A DNA stretch of 64,000 nucleotides from Massilia agilis. Its GTDB lineage: Bacteria > Pseudomonadota > Gammaproteobacteria > Burkholderiales > Burkholderiaceae_D. The notes beneath the pieces are model-generated. The model saw nothing but the letters and a program-made list of their open reading frames with translations. It did not search any database and was not told the DNA's origin. Below are positions 51,239 to 60,323 of this stretch, piece by piece. The stretch spans positions 620,001 through 684,000 of the forward strand of contig NZ_JANUHB010000002.1 in assembly GCF_024756255.1 (NCBI RefSeq). The letters run 5' to 3'. The translations under genes and the position numbers were made by a program. Within the stretch, counting starts at the first letter, position 1. The number at the start of each line of letters is the position of its first letter.

Positions 51239-51667
51239 ATGCGCCTGCACCATCGCCTGTTTGCCGGGATTGTCCTCTTGCTTGCCGCTGGCGCCAGTGC
51301 CGCCGGCGAGCTCGTGGTCGTGGTCTCGGCGCACAACGCGAGCCCGGCATTGCGCCCGGACCAGGTGGCCGCGATCTTCCTCGGGCAGTCGGCGCGCTTT
51401 CCCGACGGCGCCGAAGCCCATGCGCTCGACCAGCCGGTGGGATCGGCGCTGCGCGAACAGTTCTACCAGCGCGTGTCCGGCAAGACCGAAGCGATGCTCA
51501 AGGCCTACTGGTCCAAGATGGTGTTCACCGGCCGCGGCCAGCCGCCGCGCGACGCGCCCGACAGCATCGCGGTACGCAAGGCGGTGGCGGACAATCCGGC
51601 GCTGATCGGCTACATCGACCGCGACGCGCTCGATCCGAGCGTGCGCCCGGTGCTGCTGCTGCACTGA
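51239..51667 (+). CDS. Short PstS-like periplasmic phosphate-binding-family protein
   Basis: A 142-residue protein with a signal peptide of about 1-22 (ending ASA). The mature part (LVVVVSAHNASPALRPDQVAAIFLGQSARFPDG, then AYWSKMVFTGRGQPPRDAPD) matches the short PBP-like family annotated as phosphate ABC transporter substrate-binding proteins. It is about half the size of a real PstS and has one lobe only. No ABC transporter genes are nearby. It sits between a porin and a c-di-GMP enzyme, so a sensory or accessory role for the downstream periplasmic sensor is more likely than transport (inference). Confidence 0.8.
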   Translation: MRLHHRLFAGIVLLLAAGASAAGELVVVVSAHNASPALRPDQVAAIFLGQSARFPDGAEAHALDQPVGSALREQFYQRVSGKTEAMLKAYWSKMVFTGRGQPPRDAPDSIAVRKAVADNPALIGYIDRDALDPSVRPVLLLH

Positions 51668-51678
51668 ACGGCTCACGC

Positions 51679-54417
51679 ATGAACGCACGCTTGCCCGCAC
51701 CGCGAAGAAGCGCAATCGTGTCCGGCCCGCCGGCCGCGCCGCCGCGCGCGCGCCTGGCGCGCCGGCTGTCGCTGGTGCTCGAGACCTATGTCGCGCTGCC
51801 GCTGTTCGCGGTGGTGCTGGTGGCGGCGCTGTGGACCACGGCATTTCACTTCATCGACAAGGAACAGCGCGATGCGCGCCAGGCGGCGCGGGACGACACA
51901 CGCGAACTGGTCGATACCTACGAGGCGCAGATGGCGCGCAGCCTGGCCGGCATCGACCAGACGCTCAAGCTGCTCAAATACGCGGTCGAACAGGACGGGG
52001 CCAGCGGCGCGTTGGCCACGCTGCGCCGCCAGTCCCTGCTGCCGCCGTCGGTGCTGTTCACCGTGGCGGTGGCGAACCGCGACGGGCTGGTGGTGGCCAG
52101 CAATCCCCCCGCCCGGCCGCTGGACGTCTCGCGCGAGACCTACTTCCTGGTGCACCGCGCGGCCGACGGCGGCGTGCCGTACGTGAGCCAGACGCTCACG
52201 GACCGCACCAAGGCCGAGCCGCACCTTCACTTCACGCGCCGCATCAACGACGCCAGCGGGCACTTTGCAGGCGTGGCCATCGTCGAAGTGGACCCGGGCT
52301 ACTTCACCAGCGCCTACGAGCACGGGCGCGAAGGCGAGCGTGGCCTGCTGGGACTGGTCGGCGCCGACGGCGTGGTGCGCGCACTGCGCGTGGGCGAGCA
52401 GACCAGCTGGGGACAGCGGATCGACCTGGCGCGCCTGCCCGACGGCCAGGTCAGCCTTGCCCCCACCACTCCCGACGGGCTGACGCGCTTTCTGGGCGTG
52501 CGGCGCCTGCACGGCTACGGCCTGAGCGCCATCGTCGGGCTCGATGCCGACGAGCAGATGGCCGGCTTCGCGCGCCAGCGCAGCGCCTGGCTGGCCGGGG
52601 CCGGCATCGGCACGGCGGTGCTGCTCCTGGTGGTCACCCTGGTGAGCGCGTGGTCGTGGCAGGTCGCGCGGGCACGCCGGCGCGAGCGGCGCGCCCAGGA
52701 GACCTACGCCGCCGCCTCGGAGGCGAGCGTGGATGCGTTCTTCGTGCTGCGCACCGTGTGGGCCGCGGACGGCACCGTGGCCGATTTCGCGATCGAGGCC
52801 ACCAACAGCCGCGCCGAAGAGATGGCCGGGCTGCCCAAGGAAGCGATGCGCGGCATGCTGATGTGCGAGATGCTGCCGTCCTACCGGCGCAACGGCATCT
52901 TCGACGCCGCGGCGAAGGTGGCGCTCGAAGGCGGGGTGGACCAGGCCGAATGGCATGCGCAGGTGTACCCGATGCGCGGGCGCTGGCTGCACCGCCAGGT
53001 GGTGCCGGTGGAGGGCGGCGTGGTGGCGATCGTGCGCGACATCACCGAGCGCAAGCAGGCCGAGGAACGCATCGTGCACATGGCGCACCACGACGACCTG
53101 ACCGGCCTGCCCAACCGCACCCTGCTGCGCCTGCGGCTGGAACAGAACATCGCGCAGGCCGCGCACAAGGGCTTGTCGCTTGCGCTGGTGTTCGTGGACC
53201 TGGACGGCTTCAAGCTAATCAACGATGGCCTTGGCCACAACGCCGGCGACGAGCTGCTCAAGGTGGTGGGCAAGCGCATGCGCGCCTGCCTGCGCCGCAG
53301 CGACACGCTGGCGCGCTTCGGCGGCGACGAATTCGTGCTGCTGCTGCCGGGCGTGGCCGCACGGGCGCAGTCGCTCGCGCCGCTGCTGGAAAAGCTGCGT
53401 CAGGCGGTGCACGCGCCGGTGCAGGTGGCAGGCCAGTCGGTGCAGGTGAGCTGCAGCATGGGCGTGGTGATGTACCCGCGCGACGGCCTGGACGCCAACA
53501 CCCTGTTGATGAACGCGGACGCCGCCATGTACCGCGCCAAGGACGGCGGCCGCAACAACTACCAGTTCTACGCCCGCGAGATGAACGCCAGCGGCGAGGA
53601 AAACCTGGTCCTGCTGGACGGGCTGCGCCAGTCGCTCGAAGCGACGCTGGCCGGCGCGCCGGACGGCGGCCTGTCCCTGTGCTACCAGCCCAAGGTGGAC
53701 CTGAAGACCGGCCGCGTGTTCGGGGTCGAGGCGCTGCTGCGCTGGCACCACCCGGAACACGGGCCGGTCTCGCCGCAGCGCTTCATCGGCCTGGCCGAGG
53801 AAAGCGGCATGATCGTCGAGCTGGGCGAATGGGCGCTGCGCACCGCGTGCCGCCAGAACCAGGCATGGCGCGCGTGCGGCCTGCCCCCGATCACCGTGTC
53901 GGTCAACGTGTCGCCGCGCCAGTTCGAGGAACGGCGCCTGGTCGCGCGGGTGGCCGCCGCGCTGCGCGACAGCGGCCTGCCGCCCGACGCGCTGGAGCTG
54001 GAGGTCACGGAAAGCCTGATCATGCGCGACCTGGCGCAGTCGGTGGCCAAGATGCGCGACCTGGAGGCGATGGGGGTGTCGCTGTCGATCGACGACTTCG
54101 GCACCGGCTATTCGAGCCTGTCCGCGCTCAAGTCCTTCCCCATCAGCCGGCTCAAGATCGACAAGTCCTTCGTCAGCGAACTGGCCGCCAACCCGGACGA
54201 CCAGGCGATCGCCATGGCGGTCATCTCGCTCGGCCACAAGCTGCACCTGCGCGTGATCGCGGAAGGCGTCGAGACTGAAGAACAGTGCGCCTTCCTGCGC
54301 GCGAACGACTGCGACGAGATGCAGGGCTACCTGTTCAGCCGTCCAGTGCCGCCGGCGCGCATCGCCGAGCTGCTGGCCACGGCGCAGCAGTTTGTGCCGG
54401 CCGAGGTGGCGGCATGA
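51679..54417 (+). CDS. GGDEF-EAL protein with periplasmic sensor (CACHE-like) and PAS domains
   Basis: A 912-residue inner-membrane protein. Transmembrane helices at about 37-57 and 303-325 bracket a periplasmic CACHE-like sensor domain. A PAS domain follows (about 345-455), then GGDEF with intact G548-G-D-E-F and an upstream RxxD inhibitory site (RRSD), then EAL with E684-A-L-L-R-W, DDFGTGYSSL and EGVETEEQ. All catalytic residues of both cyclase and phosphodiesterase are present, so either or both activities are possible. It follows the PstS-like gene by 11 bp and overlaps the next gene by 4 bp. Confidence 0.92.
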   Translation: MNARLPAPRRSAIVSGPPAAPPRARLARRLSLVLETYVALPLFAVVLVAALWTTAFHFIDKEQRDARQAARDDTRELVDTYEAQMARSLAGIDQTLKLLKYAVEQDGASGALATLRRQSLLPPSVLFTVAVANRDGLVVASNPPARPLDVSRETYFLVHRAADGGVPYVSQTLTDRTKAEPHLHFTRRINDASGHFAGVAIVEVDPGYFTSAYEHGREGERGLLGLVGADGVVRALRVGEQTSWGQRIDLARLPDGQVSLAPTTPDGLTRFLGVRRLHGYGLSAIVGLDADEQMAGFARQRSAWLAGAGIGTAVLLLVVTLVSAWSWQVARARRRERRAQETYAAASEASVDAFFVLRTVWAADGTVADFAIEATNSRAEEMAGLPKEAMRGMLMCEMLPSYRRNGIFDAAAKVALEGGVDQAEWHAQVYPMRGRWLHRQVVPVEGGVVAIVRDITERKQAEERIVHMAHHDDLTGLPNRTLLRLRLEQNIAQAAHKGLSLALVFVDLDGFKLINDGLGHNAGDELLKVVGKRMRACLRRSDTLARFGGDEFVLLLPGVAARAQSLAPLLEKLRQAVHAPVQVAGQSVQVSCSMGVVMYPRDGLDANTLLMNADAAMYRAKDGGRNNYQFYAREMNASGEENLVLLDGLRQSLEATLAGAPDGGLSLCYQPKVDLKTGRVFGVEALLRWHHPEHGPVSPQRFIGLAEESGMIVELGEWALRTACRQNQAWRACGLPPITVSVNVSPRQFEERRLVARVAAALRDSGLPPDALELEVTESLIMRDLAQSVAKMRDLEAMGVSLSIDDFGTGYSSLSALKSFPISRLKIDKSFVSELAANPDDQAIAMAVISLGHKLHLRVIAEGVETEEQCAFLRANDCDEMQGYLFSRPVPPARIAELLATAQQFVPAEVAA

Positions 54418-55514
54418 CGCGCAAGGACGCGCTGGCCACCGTGCTGCTGGGGCCGGACCCGAAGCTGCGCCGCATGGTCGCGTACTGGGCGGCCACCGGC
54501 GTGCTGTACGGGGTCTGCACCGCACTGATCCTGGTGGCCACCGACTTCGGCCTGGTCGACCGTGCCGGCGCGTACGCTCTCACCAGCTACAGCTTCACCG
54601 GCGTGCTGGTGTTCATGGCCCTGGTGCGCTTTTCCGCCGTGCTCGGGATCGCGCCGCGCACGCTGGCGGTGCTGCAGGGGCTGTTCGCGATCAGCTGCAA
54701 CATGTGGGTCTATACCATTGCCGGCCCGCTGCGCGAAGCGTCGCTCATCATGCTGCTGGTGGTGGTTGCCTTCTGCACCTTCGCCATGCGGCCGCGCCAG
54801 ACCTTGCTGCTGTCGGCGGCCGGCATCGCCGCGATGGGCGCGACCATGTGGTGGCACGCCGCGCACGATCCCGCGCATTACCCGCCGCTGGTCGAGGGCC
54901 TGACCTTCGGCTTTGCCAGCGCGGGCCTGTTCGCGATCACGCTCCTGACTGGCGAAATGAACAAGCTGCGCGCGCGCTTGAAGCGCCAGAAGGAAGACCT
55001 GCTGGCCGCGGTGGCGACCATCCGCACCCTGGCCACCGTCGACGAGCTGACCTCGCTGGCGAACCGGCGCCACATGAACGAGGTGCTGGCGGCCGAGGAA
55101 CGGCGCCAGGCGCACGGCCACGCCGCCTGCATCGCGCTGCTCGACATCGACTTCTTCAAGACCATCAACGACCGCTTCGGGCACGCGCACGGCGACGCGG
55201 TGCTGCGCGCGTTTGCGCAGGCGGCCCAGGGCGCGCTGCGCGGGTCGGACATGCTGGCGCGCTGGGGTGGCGAGGAGTTCCTGCTGATGCTGCCCAACGC
55301 CGACCTGCCCGAAGCGCAGCAGGTGCTGGCGCGCATCGCGGCAAAGGTGGTGGCGCTGGAGGTGCCGGGGCTGGAGCTGGACTGTGCGCTCAGCTTCTCG
55401 GCCGGCGTCACCGCGCGCGCAGGCGGCGAGCCGTTTGCCGACACCATCAACCGCGCCGACAAGGCGCTCTACCGAGCCAAGGCCGAGGGGCGCAACCGGG
55501 TGGTGGCTGCGTAG
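54414..55514 (+). CDS. Membrane diguanylate cyclase (GGDEF)
   Basis: The protein is 366 residues from ATG 54414, coupled to the previous stop by ATGA. Six or seven membrane helices form an N-terminal sensor region (about 20-190), then a short coiled coil (KLRARLKRQKEDLLAAVATI). The GGDEF domain has G285-G-E-E-F and an RxxD site (RGSD) five residues before it, so it should make c-di-GMP with product inhibition. Its TAG stop (55512-55514) is the GTAG head of a REP element. It is the last gene of the porin, PstS-like and c-di-GMP unit. Confidence 0.92.
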   Translation: MTRKDALATVLLGPDPKLRRMVAYWAATGVLYGVCTALILVATDFGLVDRAGAYALTSYSFTGVLVFMALVRFSAVLGIAPRTLAVLQGLFAISCNMWVYTIAGPLREASLIMLLVVVAFCTFAMRPRQTLLLSAAGIAAMGATMWWHAAHDPAHYPPLVEGLTFGFASAGLFAITLLTGEMNKLRARLKRQKEDLLAAVATIRTLATVDELTSLANRRHMNEVLAAEERRQAHGHAACIALLDIDFFKTINDRFGHAHGDAVLRAFAQAAQGALRGSDMLARWGGEEFLLMLPNADLPEAQQVLARIAAKVVALEVPGLELDCALSFSAGVTARAGGEPFADTINRADKALYRAKAEGRNRVVAA

Positions 55515-55578
55515 GCATTCGTGCCCACGCGGCAGTCACGTGGCGCGTATCACGCGTGGGCTCGAGAGCCCACCCTAC
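55511..55578. repeat. REP-like pair (family A) whose ends form two stop codons
   Basis: The left unit starts GTAGGCATTCGTGCCCACGC at 55511 and is degenerate. The right unit is CGCGTGGGCTCGAGAGCCCA followed by CCCTAC, ending at 55578. The left GTAG gives the TAG stop of the diguanylate cyclase. On the minus strand, the right GTAG gives the TAG stop of the LOG gene. Confidence 0.88.
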
Positions 55579-56147
55579 GGCGTCTTGAACAGCGGCGTGG
55601 ACGGCACCGCCGCCGCGCGCAGCCGGCCGACCAGGCTGTGCGAGTCGGCGTCCACCATCATCACCTCGAGGTGCTGCTGGCGCACGAAGCCTTCGTCGTG
55701 CTGGTGGCGCACGAACTGCACCAGCCCATCCCAGAAGCCTTCCGTGTTGAGCAGGCCGATCGGCTTCGAGTGGATGCCCAGCTGCCACCAGGTCACCATC
55801 TCGAACAGCTCTTCCAGCGTGCCCATCCCGCCCGGCATGGCGATGAAGCCGTCGGCCAGTTCGGACATCATCGCTTTACGCTCGTGCATGTCCTTGACCA
55901 CGAACTGGCGCGTCAGGCCCGTGTGGCCGACCTCGCGTTCGAGCAGCGCGCGCGGGATCACGCCGGTGGCCTCGCCGCCCAGGCGCAGCACTTCGTCGGC
56001 GATCGCGCCCATCAGGCCGACCTTGCCGCCGCCGTACACCAGGCCGATGTTGTGCTCCACCAGCGCGCGCGCCAGCTCGCGGGCGGCATCGGCATACACC
56101 GGCTTGGCGCCGAGCGAGGCGCCGCAATAGACTGCGATCGATTTCAT
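55575..56147 (-). CDS. LOG-family nucleotide phosphoribohydrolase
   Basis: The protein is 190 residues from ATG 56147 (MKSIAVYCGASLG, the family start). An ATG at 56162 overlaps the TetR stop as TGATG and would add five residues by coupling. The nucleotide-binding VYGGGKVGLMGAIADE and the signature MPGGMGTLEELFEMVTW are intact. LOG enzymes release adenine-type bases from nucleoside 5'-monophosphates (cytokinin activation in plants; AMP or IMP nucleosidase-like in bacteria). It is the last gene of the minus-strand unit that begins at 60842. Confidence 0.9.
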   Translation of the reverse strand: MKSIAVYCGASLGAKPVYADAARELARALVEHNIGLVYGGGKVGLMGAIADEVLRLGGEATGVIPRALLEREVGHTGLTRQFVVKDMHERKAMMSELADGFIAMPGGMGTLEELFEMVTWWQLGIHSKPIGLLNTEGFWDGLVQFVRHQHDEGFVRQQHLEVMMVDADSHSLVGRLRAAAVPSTPLFKTP

Positions 56148-56161
56148 TGCTTGTTCTTGCA

Positions 56162-56878
56162 TCAGGGTTGATGGGGGCGCGGGTCCTGCGGCGCCAGTTT
56201 GCGCAGGTGCTCGTCGGACATCTTGCGAAAGCGCTCGCGCCGCTCGCCGCGCAGGTAGGGCCCGGCCATCGAGATGACCTGGTAGCAGCCGCGCGCGAGC
56301 GCATCGGCCACCGACTGCTGCTCGCCGTACTTGCGCGGGTTGCGCACGTATTCGTAAGACAGCCAGTAGGTCGCCACCACCACCATGTTGGTCGCCATCG
56401 CGCCGATCTCGGCGTCGGTGGCCTCGAGCGAGCCGTCGCTGCGCAGGTCCTCGCACAGCTGGCGCGCGAGCTTGTGCTTGTGGTCGAGGATGGCCTTGAA
56501 CTGCAGTTCGAGCGTGCGGTTGCGCGACAACAGGTCGTTCAGGTCGCGGTAGAAGAAGCGGTAGCGCCAGATCAGCTCGAACATCTGGTGCAGGTAGGCC
56601 CACACGTCCTCCGGGTTCGAGCGCCGCACCGCCGGCACCGACAGCAGGCGCACGATCTCGGCCTCGAACTGGGCGAAGATCGAATTGACGATGTCGTCCT
56701 TGTTGCGGAAGTGGTAGTACAGGTTGCCCGGCGAGATGCCCATCTCCTCCGCGATGACCGTGGTGGTGATGTTCGGTTCGCCAAAGTCGTTAAACAGCCG
56801 CAGCGACAACTCGAGGATGCGTTCGCGCGTTCGGCGGGGGGCTTTCTGTAGCATGGACGGGGCGATTGGACGGTTCAT
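56162..56878 (-). CDS. TetR-family regulator resembling PhaD
   Basis: The protein is 238 residues from ATG 56878; GTG or ATG starts at 56893 and 56854 are also open. The helix-turn-helix TRERILELSLRLFNDFGEPNI followed by GISPGNLYYHFRNKDDIV occupies about 15-65. The C-terminal part, with a YRFFYRDLNDLLSRN stretch, is the type seen in Pseudomonas PhaD, a regulator that responds to acyl-CoA-like ligands and controls phasin and PHA genes. The resemblance is by eye. It lies 18 bp after the response-regulator gene and overlaps LOG by one base. Confidence 0.85.
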   Translation of the reverse strand: MNRPIAPSMLQKAPRRTRERILELSLRLFNDFGEPNITTTVIAEEMGISPGNLYYHFRNKDDIVNSIFAQFEAEIVRLLSVPAVRRSNPEDVWAYLHQMFELIWRYRFFYRDLNDLLSRNRTLELQFKAILDHKHKLARQLCEDLRSDGSLEATDAEIGAMATNMVVVATYWLSYEYVRNPRKYGEQQSVADALARGCYQVISMAGPYLRGERRERFRKMSDEHLRKLAPQDPRPHQP

Positions 56879-56896
56879 CACCAAGGATATCATTGT

Positions 56897-57661
56897 TCAG
56901 GGGCCGGGCGGCAGCTGGCGCCGGCGCCCGGAGCGCTCGCGCTGCGTCCGGAACGCCTCGCGGATTCCTTCGCGCAGCGCCGCACCGGTCCACGGCTTGG
57001 TGTGGAAGGCATCCACGATGCCGGCTCCCACAGCCTGGCCGATGTCCGCCGATTCGCGCTGGGCCGACAGGATCAGGCGCACCGTGTGCGGGTAGCGCGC
57101 ATGCGCCTGCGCCAGGAACTCGGTGCCGCTCATGCCCGGCATCCACTGGTCGCACACGATCACGTGCACCGCTTCGCGCTCCAGCAGCGCCAGCGCGTCC
57201 GTGCCCGAGTGCGCGGTCAGGATGCGGTACCCGTCCTGGCCCAGGAACTCGGCCAGGATCTCGACCATGAACACGTCGTCGTCCACCACCAGCAGGGTGG
57301 GCGGCTCGCTCGACTGCGGCGGCAGGAAGGCCTCGACTTCGGCGGCGAAGCTGGCCGGCTCGAGCGGCAGGCCGAGGTAGCCGTCGAACCCGGCGGCGAC
57401 CAGGCGTTCGCTGTCGCCTTCCTGCGCGAGCGAACATAGCGCCAGCACCGGCACGCCGTACGGCGCCGCGCCGGAACGCAGGCCGGCCAGCATGCGGCTC
57501 GGGTCCGCGCCCTGCGGCAGCAGGCACAGCGCCAGGTCGGGCTGCCCGAGCAGCCCGGCGCTGCCGGGAACGAGGGGAACATGGCCATGCGCGGAAAGCA
57601 GGCCGGCGATCTCGGAAGCGGTGCCGGGATCGGCGGCGATAATCAAAATGCGTGCGGCCAA
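56897..57661 (-). CDS. Response regulator with a degenerate and an intact receiver domain
   Basis: A 254-residue protein with two receiver-like domains and no output domain. The C-terminal one (about 120-240) is complete: acidic pocket VVDDDV (127-129), phosphoacceptor Asp171 in VCDQWMPGMSG, and Lys222 in FHTKPW. The N-terminal one (1-115) keeps the fold pattern but has no Asp at the phosphorylation position (LALCLLP) and Leu98 in place of Lys (GYLGLPL). It is a pseudo-receiver that probably serves for binding or dimerisation. No partner histidine kinase is adjacent. Confidence 0.85.
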   Translation of the reverse strand: MAARILIIAADPGTASEIAGLLSAHGHVPLVPGSAGLLGQPDLALCLLPQGADPSRMLAGLRSGAAPYGVPVLALCSLAQEGDSERLVAAGFDGYLGLPLEPASFAAEVEAFLPPQSSEPPTLLVVDDDVFMVEILAEFLGQDGYRILTAHSGTDALALLEREAVHVIVCDQWMPGMSGTEFLAQAHARYPHTVRLILSAQRESADIGQAVGAGIVDAFHTKPWTGAALREGIREAFRTQRERSGRRRQLPPGP

Positions 57662-57723
57662 AACAACTCCAGGAGCGATGCGTGTCTGTTACTTTTCCAC
57701 TTTACCATGCGGGCGCGGCGCGG

Positions 57724-58662
57724 TCACGCCCGGGCGGGCACGGCGCCGATCTCGCGCATCACTTCGGCCAGCACGCGCGGGTTGCTGCCCAGCGCAACGT
57801 GGCCCATGCCGCCGAATTCGATGTTGCGCGCGCCCGGCAGCCGGCTCGAGGTTTGTGGCGAGACGATGTTGTCGTGGTAGCTGTAGATCGAGGTGATCAG
57901 CGCGCGCGTGGCCGCGCTTTCGCTGGCCGCGAGCGCGCGCAGCCATGCGCTTTCGGGCGCATCAGCGTCGGCCGTGCGGCGCATCTGCGCCGCATTCGCG
58001 CCCAGGCCGAAGCGCGCCAGGCTGGTGCCGTGGTGCGGCGTGCCCAGCGTGATCACGCGCGCGACACGGGCCGTGCCATGGCGGCGCAGCCAGGCACGGG
58101 CCACCAGCCCGCCCATGCTGTGCGCCACCACCACCAGCTTGTCGCTGCCGGTCGCCGCCAGCAGCGCCTGCGCCGCTTTCTCGACCGCCGGCACGTAGCC
58201 GTCGATGTCGCCGATCATCGGCTCCAGGTCCACCGTCGCGTGGCTGATGCGGGCCGCATCGAGCAGCGGCGTGAGCCTGGCCCAGTAGCCGCTGTTGGCC
58301 ACGTAGCCGTGCAGCAGCAGCACCGGGGCGTTGCACGAATCGGGATAAATGCGGGTGGCGGCGCTGCCGCGCGCCATGAACCAGGACGAGGCCAGCATGC
58401 TGGCGCCAAACTCCTCGGCGAACAGGCGCAACCGCGCGAGCGGCCCGAGCGCGAAGCACGCCGGGGCCGGGCTGGCGTAGCGCGCCGCCATCGCAAAGTT
58501 GTTGGCGCTGATCGCCAGCCGCACCACGACCACGCAGGCCAGGCCCGCCAGCGCCGCCAGCCACGGCGCCGCCCCCAGCCACCGATGCAGCGCGAACGCG
58601 ATCGCCACCAGGGCCGCCGCCTGCACTACCAGCAGCAGCTGCAGCAGCGTGCGCGTGCTCAT
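57724..58662 (-). CDS. Lipase/esterase, alpha/beta hydrolase with N-terminal membrane segment
   Basis: A 312-residue protein. The first 60 residues hold two hydrophobic helices (LLQLLLVVQAAALVAIAFAL and WLAALAGLACVVVVRLAI), so it should be membrane-anchored. The hydrolase core has VLLLHGYVANSGYW, the nucleophile Ser182 in AHSMGGLVARAWLRRHG, ITLGTPHHGTSLARFG (typical of bacterial triacylglycerol lipases), the acid in YSYHDNIVSP and His in GMGHVALG. It starts 4 bp after the GMC oxidoreductase stop, which implies a shared substrate pathway (inference). Confidence 0.88.
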   Translation of the reverse strand: MSTRTLLQLLLVVQAAALVAIAFALHRWLGAAPWLAALAGLACVVVVRLAISANNFAMAARYASPAPACFALGPLARLRLFAEEFGASMLASSWFMARGSAATRIYPDSCNAPVLLLHGYVANSGYWARLTPLLDAARISHATVDLEPMIGDIDGYVPAVEKAAQALLAATGSDKLVVVAHSMGGLVARAWLRRHGTARVARVITLGTPHHGTSLARFGLGANAAQMRRTADADAPESAWLRALAASESAATRALITSIYSYHDNIVSPQTSSRLPGARNIEFGGMGHVALGSNPRVLAEVMREIGAVPARA

Positions 58663-58666
58663 CGCC

Positions 58667-60316
58667 TCATGCCGTCACGCGTGGCGCCGGCTTTCCCGTC
58701 AGCGAATGCGCCAGGCCGCTCGCCAGGCGCGCGGTGATGCCATAGATCGACAGCTGCGGATTGGCGCCGATCGAGGTCGGGAACAGTGAACCGTCGTGCA
58801 CCGAGACGTTGGCCAGGTAGCGGTAGCGCCCGTCCGGCGCGGTCACGCCCAGGCGGTCGTCGCCGGCCATGCCGCAGCCGCCCATCACGTGGGCCGACGC
58901 CACCTTGGCTACTTGCGGGCGGTATGCCAGGTTGGCGATCGCCAGCTTCGCCTCGCTCCAGTTGCGATAGGGCTGCGCCATTTCATGGGCCGGCTGCACC
59001 ACCGCCGCCCCGGCCGCGAACTGGATCTCGGCCATGGTGAGCAGCGCGCGGCGCGTGCCGTCCCACAGGAAGTCGCTGATCGGGTAATCCAGCACCGGCG
59101 CGCCGTCGCGCAGCGCCACCTCGCCCCCGCGCGACGCATCGTGAAAGCCGTCGCGCAGCAGCGCCAGCATGCCCTGCATGTGCGGGAAGCGCAGCATCAT
59201 CGCCGCGTGCTGGCGGCCAAAGCCGGTCATGGTGGACCCCAGCAGCAGCGGATGCATCGGCGGCACCTCGAGCTTGTAGCCGATCGGGCCGTCGATGGCC
59301 TGGGTGTGCAGGAAGTGGTCCGAGTACACCGTTTGCGGCGCGCCGGCATAGCCATCCACGCGCTCGTTGAACATGCCGGCCGAGATCAGGGTGGGATGCA
59401 GGAAGGTGCGTTTGCCGAGCAGTCCGTGCGGATCGGGCGCGCTGGATCGCATCAAGAGCGCCGGCGAGTTGATGGCGCCGCCCGCGACCACGAAGTGCTT
59501 TGCGCGCAGCCGCAGCAGGCGGCCGTTGGGTGAAAGACCGGTGGCGTCGAGCGCCACGCACAGCAGCTCGTCGGCACGATCGCCCTTGAGCTCGAGCCGC
59601 TCGGCGCGGGCGCGCGTGACCAGCGTGGCGCCATGGTCCAGGGCCGAGGGAATGGTCGTCACCAGCATCGATTGCTTGGCGTTGGTGGGGCAGCCCATGC
59701 CGCAGTAGCCCAGGTTCCAGCAGCCGCGCACGTTGCGGCGGATGAGGCCCGTCGGGATGCCCAGTTTGGCCGCGCCGCGGCGCAGCGCGTCGTTGTTCTG
59801 GTTGGGCGCGGCCTGCCAGTCCGACACGTTCAGGCGCGCTTCCATCATCTCGAACCACGGCGCCATCGCATCGACACTGTAGTCCGCCAGGCCGAAGTGG
59901 CGCTGCCAGTACTCCAGCGTGGTGGGCGGCGTGCGAAAGCTCGAGGTCCAGTTCACCGTGGTCGAACCGCCCACCGTGCGTCCCTGCAGGATGTTGATCG
60001 CCTTGTCGGCGGTCTTGCGCGCGGCCGATTCCTGGTACAGCGAAGGGTAGGCCTCGGCCTCGCGCATCTTGAAGTCCTTCGACGACTTGAGCGCGCCCTC
60101 CTCCACGATCACCACTTTCAGGCCGGCCAGCGCCAGGATCTCGGCCGTCACGCCGCCGCCGGCGCCGCTGCCGACCACCACCACATCGGCGTTGATGACC
60201 TGGTCGGAGAGGAGCGCTGCGCCGTCGATGATTTTCCAGCCGCGCGCAATGCCGGCCTGGATCGGGTCGGGAATGGTGGTTTTGGTGGGCGTTACCGGAA
60301 TGCTGTTGATCGTCAT
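58667..60316 (-). CDS. GMC-family flavoprotein oxidoreductase
   Basis: The protein is 549 residues from ATG 60316, with GAGGAC upstream; the frame is open 66 codons further but overlaps the previous gene. The FAD-binding VVVGSGAGGGVTAE is at 47-59. The GMC signature is LQGRTVGGSTTVNWTSSFRT. The C-terminal substrate domain has SAHVMGGCGMA, with the catalytic His, and VSVHDGSLFPTSIGANPQLS. Cys199, Cys205 and Cys209 (CWNLGYCGMGC) resemble the cysteine cluster of fatty-alcohol, cholesterol and FAD-glucose dehydrogenase relatives, where it can hold an iron-sulfur cluster. It probably oxidises an alcohol or sterol-like compound. No signal peptide is visible; export may depend on the Tat-tagged partner upstream. 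Confidence 0.88.
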   Translation of the reverse strand: MTINSIPVTPTKTTIPDPIQAGIARGWKIIDGAALLSDQVINADVVVVGSGAGGGVTAEILALAGLKVVIVEEGALKSSKDFKMREAEAYPSLYQESAARKTADKAINILQGRTVGGSTTVNWTSSFRTPPTTLEYWQRHFGLADYSVDAMAPWFEMMEARLNVSDWQAAPNQNNDALRRGAAKLGIPTGLIRRNVRGCWNLGYCGMGCPTNAKQSMLVTTIPSALDHGATLVTRARAERLELKGDRADELLCVALDATGLSPNGRLLRLRAKHFVVAGGAINSPALLMRSSAPDPHGLLGKRTFLHPTLISAGMFNERVDGYAGAPQTVYSDHFLHTQAIDGPIGYKLEVPPMHPLLLGSTMTGFGRQHAAMMLRFPHMQGMLALLRDGFHDASRGGEVALRDGAPVLDYPISDFLWDGTRRALLTMAEIQFAAGAAVVQPAHEMAQPYRNWSEAKLAIANLAYRPQVAKVASAHVMGGCGMAGDDRLGVTAPDGRYRYLANVSVHDGSLFPTSIGANPQLSIYGITARLASGLAHSLTGKPAPRVTA

Positions 60317-60323
60317 GTCGTCC

